From IMG/VR virus record IMGVR_UViG_3300023223_001280, positions 1-48,985 of that record: DNA of 48,985 bases; one strand, given 5' to 3'. The translations under genes and the position numbers were made by a program. Below the pieces are notes generated by a model, which made no database searches, had not been told where the DNA came from, and saw nothing but the letters and a program-made list of their open reading frames with translations. Of the stretch, positions 39,318-48,687 are shown piece after piece; position 1 is the stretch's first letter, and each line of letters starts with the position of its first letter. This DNA is from a virus.

Positions 39318-40831
39318 CAGCTATACATCCTTTCAAGATCGTAAGGGTCGTGGCCAAGAACAACTACCGATTTTTCTTCCATAAGGTTGTCGTGCCTGTC
39401 CTGCTTGCTTGGCATGTAATCGTCAAAGGCGAAAGTGCAGGCGAGTGCGTCAGCGACATTCGGGTTAATCCCACCTCGCCGGCGAATGTCACCCTTGCTT
39501 TCAAGTCGAATCGCCTCTTTATTGTCCATACCGTACCGTGGCTCGCAAAGCTCATCAACAAGCTCGTGCTCCAGGCCATTAATCTTTTCGGGCAGGCTAC
39601 CGAATGGCAACCAGTCTCGCATCGCACCCCACATTTCAGACCGCTTCCGCGAGTACTTGACCCCAGTCTGGATAACATTCGTGCCGCTAGCCCTCGCCCC
39701 AAAGTCAACCTCAATCACCGGAACACGCATTTGCCGCAGCCGATCAACCACACCACCGCCAACTCCACCGCCATCAACGAAGCAGAACGAGGCCTTATGC
39801 TGGTGGTAAGCTGCGGCAATCTTATTTGCCAGGTCCATGGTATCAATGTACATGTAGAGTTGGACCGGGAGTGAACTTGCGTCCCGGCCTTTCCTCGGGT
39901 AGATAACCGACGGGTCAGTGCCAAACCGTCCCACATCCACACCCAACACAACGGCCTCACCGGTTCTTTGTTCAACCACACGCCCAACCGCTTCCAGCAC
40001 CAGCTCAGTAGAGATGAACGAATCCGCATCGACTCGTGGAAACTCGCCCCGAACCCGCACGCGGAAAAAGTCGTGATCCTCACCGTAGTCTTTAAACCAA
40101 CGGGTAATCTGGTGCTTGTTCGTTTGCGGTACATCACGTGAGTCGACCTTACGTGATTTCCACCGATGCGCAAACTTTCCACCGGGGAAACAGGCGCGAA
40201 AACGCCCAGTCGCTCTCGTCGGATTGCCAAAAACCATCCAAATGATCTGTGTATCTTTGTCAGTCAGTGCACCCTCGGACACCTCATAGATCAAATCGGG
40301 TATGGCTGACCCCTCATCAAAGATCAAGATCAGCCGCTTGCCTTTATTATGCAGTCCAGCAAACGCTTCGGTATTCCGCTCGCTCCACGGTACCATATCA
40401 ATACGCCACGTTTTTTCATGCTCAGGCTCAACGGAGAATAGCGCAGTCGCGGTGAGCCGAAAGAATTCTTTCCCGATAAACATTCTGAACCACTTAGCAA
40501 GTTCTGCCCAGGTTTTGGTCTTGAGCTGATTCTCAGTATTGGCAGTAACAACCCCCTTTGTATCCTCGTAAGTGCCAAGCGCCCACAGCATGATAATGGC
40601 AACAAGCGCTGACTTACCCACACCATGGCCCGAGGTCACACACAGCTGGATTGCTTCGGCCACGTCAATCAGCCCCGCGCCGAGATCGGTAAGCACACCA
40701 AGCTGAAAGTCGTTCAGCCCTTCCTCGCCCTCAAGCTCACTTCCTACCTCGTCCCAAGGGAAAGCGAAGTGGGCGAAGCCGACCGGGTCATCGCTGTAGG
40801 TGGCAAGCTCTTCGAGAAGTTCGTGGTTCAC
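39317..40831 (-). CDS. Terminase large subunit (504 aa)
   Basis: DNA-packaging motor. The ATPase part has Walker A TSGHGVGKSA (66-75) and Walker B LILIFDEG (167-174). The nuclease part has GVDVGRFGTD (297-306), FVDGGGVGGGVVDRL (about 354-368) and NPNVADALA near 475, giving three acidic sites. The order and length match phage large terminases. It begins at GTG 40831, overlapping the small upstream gene (GTGA), with AAAGGGCGG as a possible ribosome binding site. A separate small subunit is not recognised. Confidence 0.93.
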   Translation of the reverse strand: MNHELLEELATYSDDPVGFAHFAFPWDEVGSELEGEEGLNDFQLGVLTDLGAGLIDVAEAIQLCVTSGHGVGKSALVAIIMLWALGTYEDTKGVVTANTENQLKTKTWAELAKWFRMFIGKEFFRLTATALFSVEPEHEKTWRIDMVPWSERNTEAFAGLHNKGKRLILIFDEGSAIPDLIYEVSEGALTDKDTQIIWMVFGNPTRATGRFRACFPGGKFAHRWKSRKVDSRDVPQTNKHQITRWFKDYGEDHDFFRVRVRGEFPRVDADSFISTELVLEAVGRVVEQRTGEAVVLGVDVGRFGTDPSVIYPRKGRDASSLPVQLYMYIDTMDLANKIAAAYHQHKASFCFVDGGGVGGGVVDRLRQMRVPVIEVDFGARASGTNVIQTGVKYSRKRSEMWGAMRDWLPFGSLPEKINGLEHELVDELCEPRYGMDNKEAIRLESKGDIRRRGGINPNVADALACTFAFDDYMPSKQDRHDNLMEEKSVVVLGHDPYDLERMYS

Positions 40832-40977
40832 CGTTTACCGCCCTTTGACTTTTCAGCCTGCTCTACCAGCTTGCCCGGCATTTGCATCGCCTCTATAATA
40901 TTACCCTGAACCTGCCGGTTAACTTGCACTTGAGCGCAAACGCCATCAACAAATTCTAATGCTTCTTTTGGGGTCAT
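40828..40977 (-). CDS. Small helical protein upstream of terminase (49 aa)
   Basis: ATG at 40977 follows AGGAAA, and its stop overlaps the terminase GTG (GTGA), so it is almost surely translated. It encodes MTPKEALEFVDGVCAQVQVNR, then a helix NIIEAMQMPGKLVEQA and a basic end KSKGGKR. Its place suggests a link with packaging, but it is much shorter than known small terminase subunits. Confidence 0.7.
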   Translation of the reverse strand: MTPKEALEFVDGVCAQVQVNRQVQGNIIEAMQMPGKLVEQAEKSKGGKR

Positions 40978-40986
40978 TTCATTTTC

Positions 40987-41073
40987 CTATGCTACTATTG
41001 ATCTATCTTGAACGCGCCGCCAATTGGTTCCATCGCTGAAGGATAATGTAGCTCCGCATGTCTTCGGCCTCAT
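40987..41073 (-). CDS. Short ORF resembling a fibre C-terminal end (28 aa)
   Basis: An ATG overlapping the tail spike stop (ATGA) opens a frame ending LSFSDGTNWRRVQDRSIVA. The pattern SDGT.WRR is common at the very end of phage tail fibres and spikes. This may be the original end of the spike, now separate because of a frameshift, or a small separately made tip protein. Confidence 0.45.
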   Translation of the reverse strand: MRPKTCGATLSFSDGTNWRRVQDRSIVA

Positions 41074-42740
41074 TGAATGTTCAAAGAAAAATTAGTTACT
41101 GTGACATTATCATTACCATCTATATTTTGTACTTGCATTCTAACTCTGTCGTCAGGAGATGTTTTTATGCCGACAATAGGTGTCAGGCTATTGTCAGCTC
41201 CTCCTTGGCTTGACGTTGGGAATATCTGCGCAATAGCTAAAGGGCTATCATTTATAATCACTCTAAATTGATAATTTTGCGATCCCGTGGGTTGATATGA
41301 AATAGAGGCCGCTAAAAGTCCTGAAAAATCGTTTATGTCTTGAATTTGCAGCTCGCCTGTTACCGGATTAAACACCCTCCATAACTCTATATTTGCAGCC
41401 GCAATAGCAGGACTGGACGTAAAATTAAGATCAGTCCAGACATTCTGGGTTAGAACTGTAGGCGTTGTGTTACCAACAACACATAAGGCACCAATGTTTT
41501 TACTGTCTGCAAGTCCCGGGTTGTTTTCAGCATCAACAAACTTGCTGGTTTCATCCAAACTCGCATTATCGAAACTGCCAGCTTCTGTTCCAACAAATGT
41601 GCCATCTTCGACAATAAACCCGTCAACTCCTTCTGGCAAAAAAGCTGTATGGCCTTTTACATCATATCCCCGATCATAATCGATGGTATCAGTCACATTT
41701 ACCGAGGTTCCAATAGGTGGTAATGTACTGTTTGATTGAAACCATAGACTTTGAAAGCTGATATCACCCGAATCATTGACCGTATAGGGTACCAATTCGT
41801 TGGTATCAATATCTCGGATATGAAATGTATCTTCATTGATCACATCCATTAAATAGGTTTTGTTGTCGTAATTTGTAAATCCAGCCAAAACTACCTGCAA
41901 ACCAGTTTTGTACCAAGGTGGGCCTGCCAATGCTTGCAATAATGCAAATCCCCCAAAATCAACCAAGTTAGCGGATTCATTCGTGAACATATTATCAACA
42001 ACGGCACCGAAACCACCTGACAGTGTGGCAGCCGTAAAGAATTCTGTATTGAATGGTGCATCTTTAAAGGTATTTGTGTTGCGAACGATATTAATTGAAC
42101 CGGTATTTGCGGGTAAAATATTTATCAAACTTCCAGTCGCTACAAATACCGTATCTGAAATATTTCCGCCATCAGCTCCATCAATCTCCAATACAGGTCC
42201 AACGCCTGTAGCAAATCCCTCTACAAAAACAGATGCATCGAAATTGAAAGCTGGACAGTCGATAATTCTTAAAGCCTCTGTAAATTGATTAAAATTTGTA
42301 TCTCGTGATCGCAGGTTAAAATTCTCAAGTGTTCCGCGTGCACCTCCGACTCCATTTCCAGCAAAAATAGTATCCTCTGCTAAAAATACCGGAACTTGTC
42401 CTGTCCCTTTTAAATTAAACAACGTGCCGGAATTATTCGATATGTTCATTCTGACGCCGAAAAATCTTACATCGCCAGGAGACCCGCTGTGAAAAGTCTC
42501 AGTGCCTGTGTATGTAATGAAATCGGGAAACGCAAATTGTCCATGATAATTTACAACGACACCCTCTGGATAAGTCCATTGATTATCATGAGAAAAAGGC
42601 TGTTTCAAAAAATAGGTGCCACTTTTTACTTCTAATATATTGCCGGCTTTTCTGAGCCAACCTGCCTTTTTAACAAAATCTTCTTCTTCTTCAATGAAGA
42701 ATGTATTGAGTGCGGCATAATCTGAATTGAATGCTGACAT
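41070..42740 (-). CDS. Beta-helix tail spike protein (556 aa)
   Basis: Predicted right-handed beta-helix receptor-binding or depolymerase protein. Residues about 30-110 look like a spike start (GTYFLKQPFS, GVVVNYHGQFAFPDFITYTG). The middle has repeating strand-turn units rich in Asn, Gly and Phe (FNFDASVFVEGFATGVG, GGNISDTVFVATGS, NIVRNTNTFKDAPF). It ends with beta-rich LTPIVGIKTSPDDRVRMQVQNIDGND. Catalytic residues cannot be named. It is located just upstream of the terminase region, in a run of other adhesin genes. Confidence 0.75.
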   Translation of the reverse strand: MSAFNSDYAALNTFFIEEEEDFVKKAGWLRKAGNILEVKSGTYFLKQPFSHDNQWTYPEGVVVNYHGQFAFPDFITYTGTETFHSGSPGDVRFFGVRMNISNNSGTLFNLKGTGQVPVFLAEDTIFAGNGVGGARGTLENFNLRSRDTNFNQFTEALRIIDCPAFNFDASVFVEGFATGVGPVLEIDGADGGNISDTVFVATGSLINILPANTGSINIVRNTNTFKDAPFNTEFFTAATLSGGFGAVVDNMFTNESANLVDFGGFALLQALAGPPWYKTGLQVVLAGFTNYDNKTYLMDVINEDTFHIRDIDTNELVPYTVNDSGDISFQSLWFQSNSTLPPIGTSVNVTDTIDYDRGYDVKGHTAFLPEGVDGFIVEDGTFVGTEAGSFDNASLDETSKFVDAENNPGLADSKNIGALCVVGNTTPTVLTQNVWTDLNFTSSPAIAAANIELWRVFNPVTGELQIQDINDFSGLLAASISYQPTGSQNYQFRVIINDSPLAIAQIFPTSSQGGADNSLTPIVGIKTSPDDRVRMQVQNIDGNDNVTVTNFSLNIQ

Positions 42741-42741
42741 T

Positions 42742-45033
42742 TTATGGAACCACTATTGAGTTAAATACTTTAAAATTATTAATTTCAAGATTTGGTTCGG
42801 GATCGCTCACAAAGGAACTATTCGCAATACATTTGAATGGTCGTGGAGCATTGGGAAGCGGTACACCTTGAAGGTTTTCAACTAGAGTAATTCCTAAACC
42901 AGTTCCGGCAGCAGTAATCCCATTTTCATCCAAAACTAAAATTTTATTTTTATAAATATGAACATCTCCATTTGAAAAATGATTAATGGTCACACGCACC
43001 CATTCAGCAACCGCCCAATAGCCATCTAAACGAATAGAAGTATCATTACCCCCGCCGCCTGTTCGAGTGACATAAATAAATCGTGGAGTGCCACCTTCGT
43101 GAAGCACCACTACAAAATCTAAGCCATCGACTCCCGATGAAAATTCAAAAATACGACCAAATGAAGTAGAAAAATCAGGCCATTTAACATACATATCGAA
43201 TGTCGTATCATCAAAAACTTCTTTTGTTGTATCGTCAAATTCTACAACTTGATCGTCACTAGCCAGAAGGACAATAGCATTATTGCCGCCAGTCCCATCA
43301 GGATTACTCAGAGTAGGTAATGCCATAGCACTTTCACTTATAAGAGTAGCCGATGACAACCCCTCCATAGGTGAGCTTAAAACAGGACTTACTAAAAATT
43401 CATTTGCGAATCGTAAATAATAAAGCAGTGTATTGGTTTCGGGTAAGGTACTATCACGAATGTCGCAAATAATATCCACGCCGCCAGCCTGTGTGTTGCC
43501 ACGGCTAGTGACAAGTAAATCAACCGATTTTGCAGCGATAGTGCTGTTCGTGCCATAATAACTTAGATAAATTCTTTGTTCTTGATTGGGGTCAGTCAAA
43601 TCAAGCGTAGTATTCACACTACCTGTATCAGTCAAAAAGTTAGTGCCTAAGGAAGCTAATTCAACCTCGCCATTCGCATTAACAGTGACAGGTGAAGCAA
43701 TAATATCACCATTCTCCCCCACCCTCTCAATCACTAACGTATAGTTTAAGGTTTCAGCACCAATATCGGGCGCTACAATTTTAAGCAACCAATTATCAGC
43801 ATCCCACTGTAAGGTAACGGCTGAATCAATCGTAACGATAGAATGGATGCCCGAAAGAGTAGAACTAAAAGAGGCTATTTCCGGAAAAGCAAATTGCTTC
43901 CAGCCTGTATTATTTGTTGCAGAATCTGTATGGAGAAACAGGCCTGGGTCCGCACCACCGCGAAATGCTACTGACCCACTACCCCCAGTAATATTACCTA
44001 CCGGAGTGCGATTAGTTATAAATAAATCAATAGATGTACTGTTGGAACCAGTGCTAGTAAGCGTAAGTATGACTTCAGTGTCACTACTACCCTCATGCAA
44101 AATCAAAACAGGATCTAGAGCAGTCTCTAGCATAATCCTATTGAGCAACGAAACAATTTCTACTTCATTATTAAGATCGTCATAAGCAATCCTCAATCTG
44201 TTGACTGAAGACGAATCTCGTAAGATTAAAGCAGCTAATCTATTACTCTCTGGTGTAATAAAAAGTATATCCCCTTCATCATTGGTCGAAATGCTTCCAT
44301 TCCCCAACGTCGAATCAGCAGACGATAAAGTTACTCCTCCCTCTCCACGAAGAATCACGTTACGTGTCAGCACTCCTATAGGTAGCGCAATACCTTCAGC
44401 CCCGGAAGGTATCCAAAGAGGAGCAAACCAGTTACCTACTGCTGTTCCCGCAAATATAAATGACACATCAAACGTATTGGCAGTTGCCCGATAGATTAAA
44501 AATGTACCGTCATAGGTGGTTGCATCAACTGTCTTTAAAACAACTTCTCTATCATCAACTATACCATGTGCGGTAGAGGTAATTGTGATTCCATTGGATA
44601 AAAAACTACCTGTTTCATCAGATCCAAATACGATATTAGCGAGTTCAAAAAACCCTGTTCCAACAACAGTAACGCGCCCCGTGGTATTGTAATCTGGATT
44701 AGTAATAAAATTAGAAATTACAACAGTTTGCCCCACAACAGGATCAGTAAGACTATGATTAAATCGAGCGATTCCGCCTGAATCAGTGACGCTGTTAATC
44801 GTTTGTAGTACTATGGAATTGTCTGCCACGATTGTGAATAAGCCAGAGGTCGTGCTGTGCAGTGTGAAATAACTAGGTGGACTGGCTATCACAACCTCTT
44901 TATCTACACTGACCGGATCACCGCTGAACGCCGTATCTGCATCACGCTCAGCAATATCCGCATACCGGCGTGCAGTAACTGCATGATTATTACTGGTAAC
45001 TGAATTTGGATGTTGAGTGCCACCGTCACTCAT
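42742..45033 (-). CDS. Large adhesin/tail fibre protein with LamG-like end (763 aa)
   Basis: Beta-rich fibre protein. The N-terminus HAVTARRYADIAERDADTAFSGDPVSVDKEVVIASPPSYFTL is shared in type with phage fibre proteins that start with an attachment helix. The C-terminal 200 residues (TKEVFDDTTFDMYVKWPDFSTSFGRIFEFSSGVDGLDFVVVLHEGG, then WVRVTINHFSNGDVHIYKN) are LamG/concanavalin-like and likely bind carbohydrate. It lies one base before the spike gene, and its start overlaps the upstream fibre gene by four bases. Confidence 0.72.
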   Translation of the reverse strand: MSDGGTQHPNSVTSNNHAVTARRYADIAERDADTAFSGDPVSVDKEVVIASPPSYFTLHSTTSGLFTIVADNSIVLQTINSVTDSGGIARFNHSLTDPVVGQTVVISNFITNPDYNTTGRVTVVGTGFFELANIVFGSDETGSFLSNGITITSTAHGIVDDREVVLKTVDATTYDGTFLIYRATANTFDVSFIFAGTAVGNWFAPLWIPSGAEGIALPIGVLTRNVILRGEGGVTLSSADSTLGNGSISTNDEGDILFITPESNRLAALILRDSSSVNRLRIAYDDLNNEVEIVSLLNRIMLETALDPVLILHEGSSDTEVILTLTSTGSNSTSIDLFITNRTPVGNITGGSGSVAFRGGADPGLFLHTDSATNNTGWKQFAFPEIASFSSTLSGIHSIVTIDSAVTLQWDADNWLLKIVAPDIGAETLNYTLVIERVGENGDIIASPVTVNANGEVELASLGTNFLTDTGSVNTTLDLTDPNQEQRIYLSYYGTNSTIAAKSVDLLVTSRGNTQAGGVDIICDIRDSTLPETNTLLYYLRFANEFLVSPVLSSPMEGLSSATLISESAMALPTLSNPDGTGGNNAIVLLASDDQVVEFDDTTKEVFDDTTFDMYVKWPDFSTSFGRIFEFSSGVDGLDFVVVLHEGGTPRFIYVTRTGGGGNDTSIRLDGYWAVAEWVRVTINHFSNGDVHIYKNKILVLDENGITAAGTGLGITLVENLQGVPLPNAPRPFKCIANSSFVSDPEPNLEINNFKVFNSIVVP

Positions 45034-45908
45034 AATGGAAACTCAATAGAAGTCATAGGCTTAAGATTTTCATCAAACATAAAGCCTAAACCCTCATTGA
45101 GCATTAAATTACTTGTGAGCACATCCAATTCCGCAAACAGGTGACCATCTTGCGTTGTAATAACATCCCCATCCACATTGGTTGCTAACGAAATATTATT
45201 TTCGCTGATAAATTCGAAGAAGATATTCTGCTCCCCTTCGAAGCCTATATCATCATCATACAAAACGGTAAACGATTGGCCCGCAACCATTTGACTCGTA
45301 GGTAGGTTCACCCGACTTATGAGCGAGCCTGTATTATCTGTGCCTTTGTAATAGCTGAGCTCTATGGGCTTAATGGCTCCGACACTGCCGGCTGTATGAA
45401 CGGCCGAGTGCAATATGCGAGTTGGGAGTGCTGAAAATACTTGGCCAATCGTTTTAGCAATAATCTCGCCTGTGGCCGGTCCTGGAAAAATATCAAAATC
45501 CTGGCGTATACCTAAAGCGGGTGTATGCGCAGGTTGCGTTGTGCCCCGATTATCAAATTGGCGGTGAAGTATTAATGCCTTGATGTGTTGATCTATTTCG
45601 GAGATATTGAAGCTTTCAATATAGCCTCCTACAGCTCCTACGCGAAGATCGCGACCCAAAGAAACTGACGATGAGGCGAACCTGAATCCTGTGTCATTCC
45701 ACACCTCTTGTTTCCGCAACGCGATGTGCGCGTCCGAGTCCGACGTGGTAAATTCAAGCCGAATGCTTCCGTCGATATCTTCTGCTGCCGGAAGACCAGA
45801 CGTTACGTTACCGATATACACAAACTTACCAGGGTTGAAAATGCCCACAGTTAGGTCAAGTATAGCCTGGGGTGAGGCAATCGGGTACTGGAGAAGTATG
45901 CTAGGCAT
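45030..45908 (-). CDS. Fibre or baseplate-like protein (292 aa)
   Basis: Beta-rich protein translated just before the LamG-like fibre (four-base overlap). It starts MPSILLQYPIASPQAILDLTVG, with GFRFASSSVSLGRDLRVGAVGGYIESFNISEIDQHIKALILHRQ in the first half and strand-rich segments later. There is no recognised family. It is probably part of the host-recognition apparatus or its attachment to the tail. Confidence 0.6.
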   Translation of the reverse strand: MPSILLQYPIASPQAILDLTVGIFNPGKFVYIGNVTSGLPAAEDIDGSIRLEFTTSDSDAHIALRKQEVWNDTGFRFASSSVSLGRDLRVGAVGGYIESFNISEIDQHIKALILHRQFDNRGTTQPAHTPALGIRQDFDIFPGPATGEIIAKTIGQVFSALPTRILHSAVHTAGSVGAIKPIELSYYKGTDNTGSLISRVNLPTSQMVAGQSFTVLYDDDIGFEGEQNIFFEFISENNISLATNVDGDVITTQDGHLFAELDVLTSNLMLNEGLGFMFDENLKPMTSIEFPL

Positions 45909-45917
45909 CGAATTGTT

Positions 45918-46208
45918 TCATTTCAGGCATTTAAGTTTCTTTTGTTTGGCCAGGTTTAACTTGATCTGGTTGATTGTCCTGCGGTTTATGTCTAGGTTTA
46001 GAAGTGCAAGAAATTCTTGCGGTGTTATTGTCACCTCAACTTCCTGAAGAAGGTCACAGACATATTTATGAGCGACTGACTCAGGGATCGCGTCTAATGA
46101 TTTCGTCGTCAGACACGCTGGCAGGATCAGCATCATCAGAGCGAGCGCGAAGGTCTTTGATATTATCTTCACCCCGCTTAATCGCCCTATCTTCGCCAAC
46201 CTGTTCAT
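45918..46208 (-). CDS. Outer-membrane spanin candidate (lipoprotein, 96 aa)
   Basis: Signal with lipobox: ...LALMMLILPAC (Cys about residue 32) followed by LTTKSLD, so it should be an outer-membrane lipoprotein. The mature part is helical. The gene overlaps the i-spanin candidate at 46081-46302 by 128 bases in another frame, the arrangement typical of Rz/Rz1 pairs. It would fuse inner and outer membranes at lysis. The start is relatively far upstream; an internal Met after the basic residues is possible. Confidence 0.72.
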   Translation of the reverse strand: MNRLAKIGRLSGVKIISKTFALALMMLILPACLTTKSLDAIPESVAHKYVCDLLQEVEVTITPQEFLALLNLDINRRTINQIKLNLAKQKKLKCLK

Positions 46209-46302
46209 GCCGCTTGCGTTCCATTACGTTCCTGACGCCTTTGATCAAGTCAAGAACTTTTGAGATAATCTCTAGGACAGCTCTCCACATTAGAAAGCCC
46301 AT
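46081..46302 (-). CDS. Inner-membrane spanin candidate (73 aa)
   Basis: N-terminal segment MGFLMWRAVLEIISKVLDLIKGV is a short hydrophobic/amphipathic anchor, followed by a charged helix RNVMERKRHEQVGEDRAIKRGED and an end SDDEIIRRDP, the look of phage Rz-type i-spanins. It overlaps the o-spanin candidate. Function is inferred from layout and topology. Confidence 0.7.
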   Translation of the reverse strand: MGFLMWRAVLEIISKVLDLIKGVRNVMERKRHEQVGEDRAIKRGEDNIKDLRARSDDADPASVSDDEIIRRDP

Positions 46303-46352
46303 ACAATCGCTGCGATAACAACGAACATCATAGGGGAGCTAAAATCAATCAT
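46290..46352 (-). CDS. Tiny hydrophobic peptide (20 aa)
   Basis: MIDFSSPMMFVVIAAIVWAF, one membrane segment, overlapping the start of the i-spanin by 13 bases. AGGAGG lies farther upstream than usual (14 bases). It may be a small lysis modulator or an uncoupled leader. Confidence 0.4.
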   Translation of the reverse strand: MIDFSSPMMFVVIAAIVWAF

Positions 46353-46353
46353 A

Positions 46354-46851
46354 TTAATACAAATTGCCTCCTACCCAGATATGTCCCGGTAAATCGTTTG
46401 TAACAAGAAATGCCTCAACGTCAACCGGGCTCATGACCTTGACTGAAGCCAATTGTTCATACGGGATACCACTCAGTGTACCACTTGCCCCATTATCCTT
46501 GACATGGCGAACAACACGATTCTTTTCATACTGTTCTACATTCTCAGGATCGGCAGGTTCGACGTAATCGGGATCACCAACATTGATACCATTAATGGCA
46601 GTCTCGCTATCCTGAATGCGCAAGATGCCCACTATTCCGGTCATGAATTCAGGTGGTGTCAGTTCAACGAATTCAGAATCATAAGTTCCCTTAACTGTCA
46701 TGAACTTCCCGTCCCCGGCCCATAAACAGAAATTAACAGCATGGGCGAGATTGTCATCAGCATCCATCAGTTCGTTTCCGGGCGGATGGGCTTTGAGAAA
46801 GGCGGTGAGCGTGGCCTCATTCGGTGCCTGGAGGATAAGATCAATGGCCAT
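46354..46851 (-). CDS. Hypothetical protein near tail fibre (165 aa)
   Basis: Unknown function. Starts one base from the fibre stop at 46851. It is an acidic alpha/beta protein with PNEATLTAFLKAHPPGNEL, then GDGKFMTVKGTYDSEFV, ending DVEAFLVTNDLPGHIWVGGNLY. It resembles small proteins that follow fibre genes and may help fibre folding or attachment. That is inferred from position only. Confidence 0.6.
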   Translation of the reverse strand: MAIDLILQAPNEATLTAFLKAHPPGNELMDADDNLAHAVNFCLWAGDGKFMTVKGTYDSEFVELTPPEFMTGIVGILRIQDSETAINGINVGDPDYVEPADPENVEQYEKNRVVRHVKDNGASGTLSGIPYEQLASVKVMSPVDVEAFLVTNDLPGHIWVGGNLY

Positions 46852-48317
46852 TATGTAGATTTACTTTGAAGTTCGGTGTTTGTGATGCGGCGACGGAGAT
46901 ATTCAATATACGCCACATGCCCCCCCCATTGATGAGTTGTAGCACCAAACTGCCCTACGAATATTGTTGTTGGTATAGGCACTGTAGCAACTGTGTCTGT
47001 TCCCACTGTGCCCCCATCTTTTGACCACGCATAGTCATTTACTTTATACCCTACAGCCACCTTGAATGACGTAAAATCATTTAACGCACCGAGACTTTTA
47101 CTGCCAATCCCGGTACCAAAAATACTGGCATTACCCCCAGCAAATAATCTTTGGAATTCTAGTAAACGATTGTTTCCACCTACCGAATTCAGCGCAAGTG
47201 CCTCTGCGTTTAAAGAATCGTGCAGGCTCCCTGATCGGGGGTTAATTATTACAGTCCCTTCTGCATCATTATAAGGGATGGCGCTTAACAACTCAGAGAT
47301 ATTATCCTTTGCCCTCGTTACCGTAGCGGCGACGGTTGCAATCGATGATGTGGCAAAAACACCATTTTCATTCTGTACAAAATCAACGACTATTTCATCT
47401 GTATCTGTGACAATTCGGAATCCCACAATCGGATTTGCCAGCGTTTGAGTAGGAATGGTGACCTTAGTCCAATCGGAAGTCACCGTAATGACAGTCCATG
47501 TTATGCCATTGTCCATCGTCATATTAATGGTACCGAAACCTGTTATTCTTTTTACATACGCGGTTTGGAATCGGGCACTAGATGCAAGTGTGATATTCTG
47601 TAAACTGGTTCCATTTGCAGCTGTGGCGAGAATCGATGACGCGGAATTTGCAACACCGTCTACGCCAGTTTGATCCATCGTTGCAGTAATGTTTGTATTT
47701 GTCCAGACGGCATCAGTTAAATCCCGATTGTGGAGGCAGACATTTGTTCGAGCTTCTTCAACCAAAACCCCAAATGGCTTGATAATCGTCCATGCTGAAA
47801 TAGTGCCGGAACCAACGGCGGTAAGCACGTCTACAATGAGTGTGGTACCGATATGGCTTGTCACCGTGCCGACCATGTAGTTTGTGGTACTACCAACCGT
47901 TTCACTGATGCGAACGAAGTCGCCTGCGGTCTGGGATGCCGATGCAACGGTTGTGAAGGTCTGTGCGCCACGGCCTATTGTGTTGCTGGTTGTGCTGGTG
48001 TCGAGCGTGGCAGGATCGTGGTCAGGTCGAATAGTCGAGGCACTTGCTAATATGCCAAGCTCATTGATAATGTATTTTGCACTTGGCGCGGTATAGGTGA
48101 GCCAACTGTCCGGCGTTTCCAGTGTTGAATTAGCTGGTGTGGCTGTATCGCGAACAAGGACTTCATTTGATACAAATGCTGTTACCAGAACATCAGTTTC
48201 CGTCTGAAGTGAATCCGCTATGCTGCCAGCTAGCGTGTTCGCGCCAAGCGCTACCCCACCAAACGGGTTCGCGAGCGGATGATGAAGTGGGTGGCGGAGC
48301 GGGTGATGAACATTCAT
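46851..48317 (-). CDS. Tail fibre/adhesin with carbohydrate-binding-like middle (488 aa)
   Basis: Starts with a His/Pro/Leu repeat (HPLRHPLHHPL), encoded by a short DNA repeat, then a Gly/Ala stretch. Residues about 170-320 (VEEARTNVCLHNRDLTDAVW, then SASSILATAANGTSLQNITL and FQTAYVKRITGFGTINM) match the pattern of carbohydrate-binding modules found in phage fibres. The C-terminal part is LamG-like (QFGATTHQWGGHVAYIEYLRRRITNTELQS). The ATG at 48317 is used; the frame opens at 48329. Confidence 0.72.
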   Translation of the reverse strand: MNVHHPLRHPLHHPLANPFGGVALGANTLAGSIADSLQTETDVLVTAFVSNEVLVRDTATPANSTLETPDSWLTYTAPSAKYIINELGILASASTIRPDHDPATLDTSTTSNTIGRGAQTFTTVASASQTAGDFVRISETVGSTTNYMVGTVTSHIGTTLIVDVLTAVGSGTISAWTIIKPFGVLVEEARTNVCLHNRDLTDAVWTNTNITATMDQTGVDGVANSASSILATAANGTSLQNITLASSARFQTAYVKRITGFGTINMTMDNGITWTVITVTSDWTKVTIPTQTLANPIVGFRIVTDTDEIVVDFVQNENGVFATSSIATVAATVTRAKDNISELLSAIPYNDAEGTVIINPRSGSLHDSLNAEALALNSVGGNNRLLEFQRLFAGGNASIFGTGIGSKSLGALNDFTSFKVAVGYKVNDYAWSKDGGTVGTDTVATVPIPTTIFVGQFGATTHQWGGHVAYIEYLRRRITNTELQSKST

Positions 48318-48352
48318 GGTGCTACACAATCGAAGATCAGAGCAAGGGTCAT

Positions 48353-48619
48353 CTAATTCTCCAATTCCACTTCAATCGTCCCACTCGTGTACGCGGAGAC
48401 GTTGAATCGCATGAACAAAGTCAGGCCGTTGTCGAACACTGTGTCGTCCGTCTCGACCGTGGGCACTGTGTATGTGGCGATCGTGTTCCAGGTGCCTTGG
48501 ATTTTCCGTTGCAGCTCAACTATGGCAACGAACGTACCGCGAATCGCAAATGAGCCGGTATGGGCCTGAGTCTGGCTCGACTCGCCGGTCGCGGTCATAC
48601 TTTGCTTAATCCCAGACAT
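48353..48619 (-). CDS. Small beta-rich tail-region protein (88 aa)
   Basis: ATG at 48619 overlaps the stop of the tiny upstream peptide (TGATG). The sequence FVAIVELQRKIQGTWNTIATYTVPTVETDD and TLFMRFNVSAYTSGTIEVELEN is a single beta-sandwich pattern that occurs in phage tail or head-decoration proteins. Its role here is unknown. It starts the run of host-recognition genes. Confidence 0.68.
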   Translation of the reverse strand: MSGIKQSMTATGESSQTQAHTGSFAIRGTFVAIVELQRKIQGTWNTIATYTVPTVETDDTVFDNGLTLFMRFNVSAYTSGTIEVELEN

Positions 48620-48687
48620 CACACAGCACACTTCACAGCCACAGCTGCAACCAACACAAGCAGATAGATACTAGCATAGTTTAGCAT
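48619..48687 (-). CDS. Tiny hydrophobic peptide (22 aa)
   Basis: MLNYASIYLLVLVAAVAVKC plus AV, one membrane segment, linked on both sides by TGATG overlaps with the holin and the beta-rich protein. Such double coupling supports translation. It may assist the holin. Confidence 0.5.
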   Translation of the reverse strand: MLNYASIYLLVLVAAVAVKCAV

